Positions 60,451 through 64,000 of a stretch of 64,000 nucleotides of DNA are shown piece by piece; the stretch's first letter is position 1; each line of letters opens with the position of its first letter. This DNA is from Oryzias latipes (Eukaryota; Chordata; Actinopteri; Beloniformes; Adrianichthyidae), in contig NC_019865.2 of assembly GCF_002234675.1 (NCBI RefSeq), positions 30,469,945-30,533,944 of the forward strand, read 5' to 3'. The position numbers and the translations under genes were made by a program. The notes beneath the pieces are model-generated. The model was given only the letters and a program-made list of their open reading frames with translations, was not told where the DNA came from and did not search any database.

Positions 60451-61115
60451 CTGAAAATAAAAATAAACGTTGCCATGGACTTGTAACTTGGCGGTTTATT
60501 TCAGAACAAATACATAAAATCTACACCAATGTGTATTTAATTTTATTCTTTATAAATAAGCTACGTTTTTATCATCAGAACACAGCAGTCATCGTCATAT
60601 CGTCATAAGCGGCGTTAAAATACAAGTAGTTCGCCCCCAGACCAGGTGGTGGCAGTACTAAGGCATTCTCTATTTTCTTGTAAGCGCCATATGAAAAACA
60701 CCTGAAGAAAAAAAGTAGTGAGCATGGTTTCGTATTGCTTTTAAAATTCAGGGCACTATGCAGGGTTTTAGTAGTTTGGGATTAGGGTGGGAATTCGGAC
60801 AGACCCTAGTAAACATTTCCAGGAAGGAGGCAGGGTGATGACATCGGTGTTCACTCTTCTTCTGTGTTGGTGGCAGTATTACCAACAGCATTTCTTCTTC
60901 TGCGTCGGCAGTATTACCACAGGCAAACGGAAGCATGACAAAATCTGCGGCTGAGCTACAATGCTAAAGTTGGCTTCCGATTCACAGCTTCCGATTCACG
61001 AGGGCACTAAAGGAACATTCCACTGCATTTTTCGCACTAAGATCAACTAGAACCGGGTCCTGTTCAAAAACTGCTGGACCTGGACTGCTCAAACCTGGAT
61101 TAAATTATGATTTAG
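60451..61115. other. Intergenic sequence
   Basis: No supported gene. It includes two GTTGGTGGCAGTATTACC-like repeats at 60868-60923 and one GGTGGTGGCAGTACTA at 60645. Confidence 0.4.
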
Positions 61116-61117
61116 AT

Positions 61118-61180
61118 CAGGGGTTCTTACCCTTTTTTGGCGTGTGAGCTGCTATTGAATCGACAATGTCTTGAAGATCT
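61118..61180 (+). mobile_element. hAT end fragment
   Basis: CAGGGGTTCTTACCC, then ttttttggcgtgtgagctgc, matches the style of a hAT terminus (CAGGGGTTCT...). The rest is missing; it runs into the TA array. Confidence 0.35.
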
Positions 61181-61193
61181 ACCTATAAAATGT

Positions 61194-61195
<2 letters not shown>

Positions 61196-61235
<40 letters not shown>
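61196..61235. repeat. (TA)n array at the 5' end of LINE copy B
   Basis: A pure TA run of about 19 units followed by TATGTATATA. The LINE homology begins at once at CCACACTCCCACCC. Confidence 0.95.
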
Positions 61236-61240
<5 letters not shown>

Positions 61241-61242
<2 letters not shown>

Positions 61243-64000
61243 CCACACTCCCACCCTGAGATTGGGGACACAGCCCCAACAACCACAATTACACTGAGCG
61301 AGGCAGCAACTGACCTGAAAGTCAAGATCATGTCTACAATGAACACTAGGCATTCCCGACAAGCTACAACGGTTAAGTGATGTAACGCCTGAAAGTCTAC
61401 TGGAAACTGTGAATGAAGCATTGAGGGCAATTCCTACCACAACCATCAGAGAGACCAATGAACTGGTCTACACTTCAGCAGCAATGATCCTTGAGATGCT
61501 TGGCTATAAGAACAACCATGGAAGAAAACAGTACCCACCATGGAAGCAACGGTTAGAGGCCAAAATCAAGGCAACTCGGAAGGATGTGAGTAGGCTGACA
61601 GAGGCTCAAAGAGGTACAATGAGAAAGCAAGTACCTAAGAGATACAGCCAGATGCCCATACCTGAAGCACTGGAAACTGCCAAACAAGAGACAATGAAGC
61701 CAGATGAATAAACAGGCTCTTCGCAACCCAACCTGCAAAAGTGTACGCTCAGTGGCAGGGTCAAAACAGCCAAGCAGACCAACCAAGGCTGGGAACTGAA
61801 CAGTACTGGAAAAATATATGGGAGAAAGAGACAGCACATAACAGTAATGCCCAGTGGCTGGTCTCTCTGAGAAAAGAACATAGCAACCTCCCTGAACAGA
61901 ATCCAGTAACCATCACAGTGGCAGAAATCCAAGAAAGAGTCTCAGGTATGAAGAAATGGACAGCACCGGGCCCCGACATGATACATGCCTACTGGCTAAA
62001 GAAGCTTACCGCACTCCATGAGTGCCTGGCAGCACAAATGAACCAGCTGCTAAGAGATGGGACTCATCCCGAATGGCTAACAGAAGGGCGAACGATCCTG
62101 ATCCAGAAGGATCCCTCAAAGGGTGCAGTCCCATCCAACTACCGGCCAATAACCTGTCTCTCCACAACATGGAAGCTCATGTCTGGCATCATTGCAACCA
62201 AGATAAATGGGCACATGGATCAATTCATGAGCAACACACAGAAAGGCATTGGTAGAGACTCCAGAGGAGCCAAACACCAACTCCTGGTTGACAGAACAGT
62301 CGCTCAAGACTGCAAGTCACGACACACCAACCTGTGCACAGCCTGGATTGATTACAAGAAGGCCTATGACTCAATGCCACACACATGGATCACTGAATGC
62401 TTGGAGCTGTACAACATCAACAGGACTCTAAGAGCCTTCATAGGAAACTCAATGAAGCTGTGGAAAACCACCCTTGAAGCCAATGGGAAGCCACTTGCAC
62501 AAGTGTCCATCAAATGTGGGATATACCAAGGTGATGCTCTGTCCCCACTGCTGTTCTGCATAGGTCTGAACCCCCTCAGCCAAATAATCAACAAGACTGG
62601 CTATGGATACCGACTCAGAAATGGGGCCAACACCAGTCACCTCCTCTACATGGATGACATCAAGCTAAGAGCGAGCGTGACATTGACTCCCTGATCCACA
62701 CCCCCAAGATCTACAGTACTGATATTGGGATGTCATTCGGGCTTGAGAAATGCAGCCGGATGGTGACAAAGAGAGGCAAGGTAGTCCACACAGGAGGGGT
62801 CTCACTCCCAGAAGGAACAATAGCAGAAATCGAGGACAGTTACAAGTACCTTGGAATTCCGCAGGCAAATGGCAACCTCGAGCAGGCAACAAGTATAGCT
62901 GCAACAGCTAAATACCTCCAACGAGTAAGGCAAGTCCTGAGAAGCCAGCTCAATGGCAAAAACAAGACCCGGGCAATAAACAGCTACGCACTTCCAGTTA
63001 TCAGATACCCTGCAGGAATAATAAGATGGCCAAAGGAAGAGATACAGACCACGGATGTTAAAACACGAAAGCTCCTCACCATGCATGGAGGGTTCCACCC
63101 CAAATCCAGCACCCTGAGACTGTATGCTAGCCGCAAGGAAAGAGGCCGAGGACTAGTGAGCGTAGAAGCCACTATCCAGGAAGAAACATCCAAGATGCAT
63201 GAGTCCATCAAGCTCAAGGCCCCAACTGACAGTGTGCTCAGTGAATGTCTCAGGCAATGGAGAGCAGAGGATACATTGCTGGAGGACAGATCCTCATGGG
63301 AGGACAAACCCCTGCATGGGATGTACCACAGGACCATAACTGAAGTGGCTGATATCAAGAAGTCCTACCAATGGCTAGACAGGGCTGGCCTACAGGACAG
63401 CACTGAAGCCCTCATCCTGGCAGCCCAGGAACCATCCCTGAGCACCAGAGCAATAGAGGCTCAGATCTACCACACCAGACAAGACCCAAGGTGTAGGCTG
63501 TGCAAAGAGGCGCCTGAAACAATCCAGCACATAACTGCAGGATGTAAGATGTTGGCAGGTAAAGGCATACATGGAGCGCCACAATCAAGTGGCTGGAATA
63601 ATATACCGGAACTTGTGTGCAGAATATGGACTGGAAACCCCAAGGTCAAAATGGGAAACACCTCCGAAGTGGTAGAGAATGAGAGGGCAAAGATCCTGTG
63701 GGACTTCGAGATCCAGACTGATAGGATGGTAATGGCGAACCAACCAGACATTGTAGTGGTGGATAAAGAACAGAGGAAAGCCGTTGTGGTGGATGTTGCA
63801 GTGCCAAGCGATGGGAACATCAGGAAGAAGGAACATGAGAAATTGGAAAAATACCAGGGACTCAGAGAAGAACTGGAGAAAGCATGGAAAGTGAAGGTGA
63901 CAGTGGTGCCTGTGGTAATTGGAGCACTCGGGGCAGTAACCCCCAAGCTGGAGGAGTGGCTACAACAGATACCTGGAAAGACCTCAGACCTCTCAGTCCA
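61241..64000 (+). pseudogene. R4/Rex6-like LINE, copy B (runs off the window)
   Basis: 5'-truncated at the TA array. Pieces: 61409-61711 basic region; 61741-62694 with TAPGPDMIHAYWLKKL, NYRPITCL, CTAWIDYKKAYDSMPH, QGDALSPLLFCIGLNP and HLLYMDDIKL (YMDD box, 62647-62658). A 7-bp loss just after the box (aagctaagagcg, against aagctatatgctaagagcg in copy A) shifts the frame. The C-terminus has a zinc knuckle CX2CX8HX4C (63492-63545) and a restriction-like endonuclease core (QPDIVVVDKEQRKAVVVDVA, about 63740-63800). This belongs to the R2/R4 group. It is cut by the window end. Confidence 0.85.

Overview
The window looks like nuclear DNA of a ray-finned (teleost) fish. It has spliced vertebrate genes with GT-AG introns, a fish-type TRIM (finTRIM) fragment, and a dense, nested load of teleost transposons: hAT, PIF-Harbinger and piggyBac MITEs, L1, L2-like and R4/Rex6-like LINEs, tRNA-derived SINEs and Ty3/Gypsy chromoviruses. 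I cannot name the species. Only one complete host gene is visible: abt1 (five exons, 2179-7038, + strand). The only other host-like coding sequence is a truncated finTRIM exon (34911-35633, - strand) and an unrecognised exon-like ORF near 28.5 kb.

Layout. 1-2178: flank with nothing recognised. 2179-7167: abt1, whose third intron holds three hAT-type pieces. 7255-11188: a piggyBac-type MITE and two hAT elements with 8-bp duplications, one carrying a CAG tract and a GC-rich minisatellite. 11264-20302: a full-length L1 on the - strand inside a 10-bp target duplication, interrupted by a SINE and by a 3.5-kb L2-like LINE with a 2A-like NPGP motif. 20511-27988: Gypsy-1, a young chromovirus with LTRs differing at one base and its integrase split by a 2.2-kb hAT. 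28-30.3 kb: sparse, with a second copy of the MITE. 30345-34870: an older, 5'-truncated Gypsy of another lineage. 34911-36560: finTRIM fragment and a SINE. 36919-42289: Gypsy-2, an older relative of Gypsy-1 on the - strand. 42.8-47.2 kb: Harbinger ends, an L1 3' part and LTR-like pieces. 47.3-56.6 kb: R4/Rex6-like LINE copies around a large Harbinger transposon, which itself contains a LINE bounded by GATA/TATC arrays. 56.6-61.2 kb: TA arrays, a hAT-like element, a retroelement 5' gag/primer-site fragment, and a Harbinger transposase pseudogene split by a hAT. 61.2-64.0 kb: another R4/Rex6-like LINE running off the window.

Most notable observation. Gypsy-1 and Gypsy-2 each have an 11-nt segment in the LTR that is perfectly complementary to the 11 nt lying one base downstream of the 5' LTR, where a tRNA primer site would normally be. 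The two elements differ by a compensating G/C swap in this pairing. In both, a TAAGGAG box lies 26-27 bp before the LTR 11-mer. This is the layout of Tf1-type self-primed reverse transcription, and here the same bases also encode the start of Gag because the Gag ATG lies in the last six bases of the LTR. A second striking point is that the full-length fish L1 starts with a CCAAGATGGC motif at about the same place as the YY1 site of human L1.
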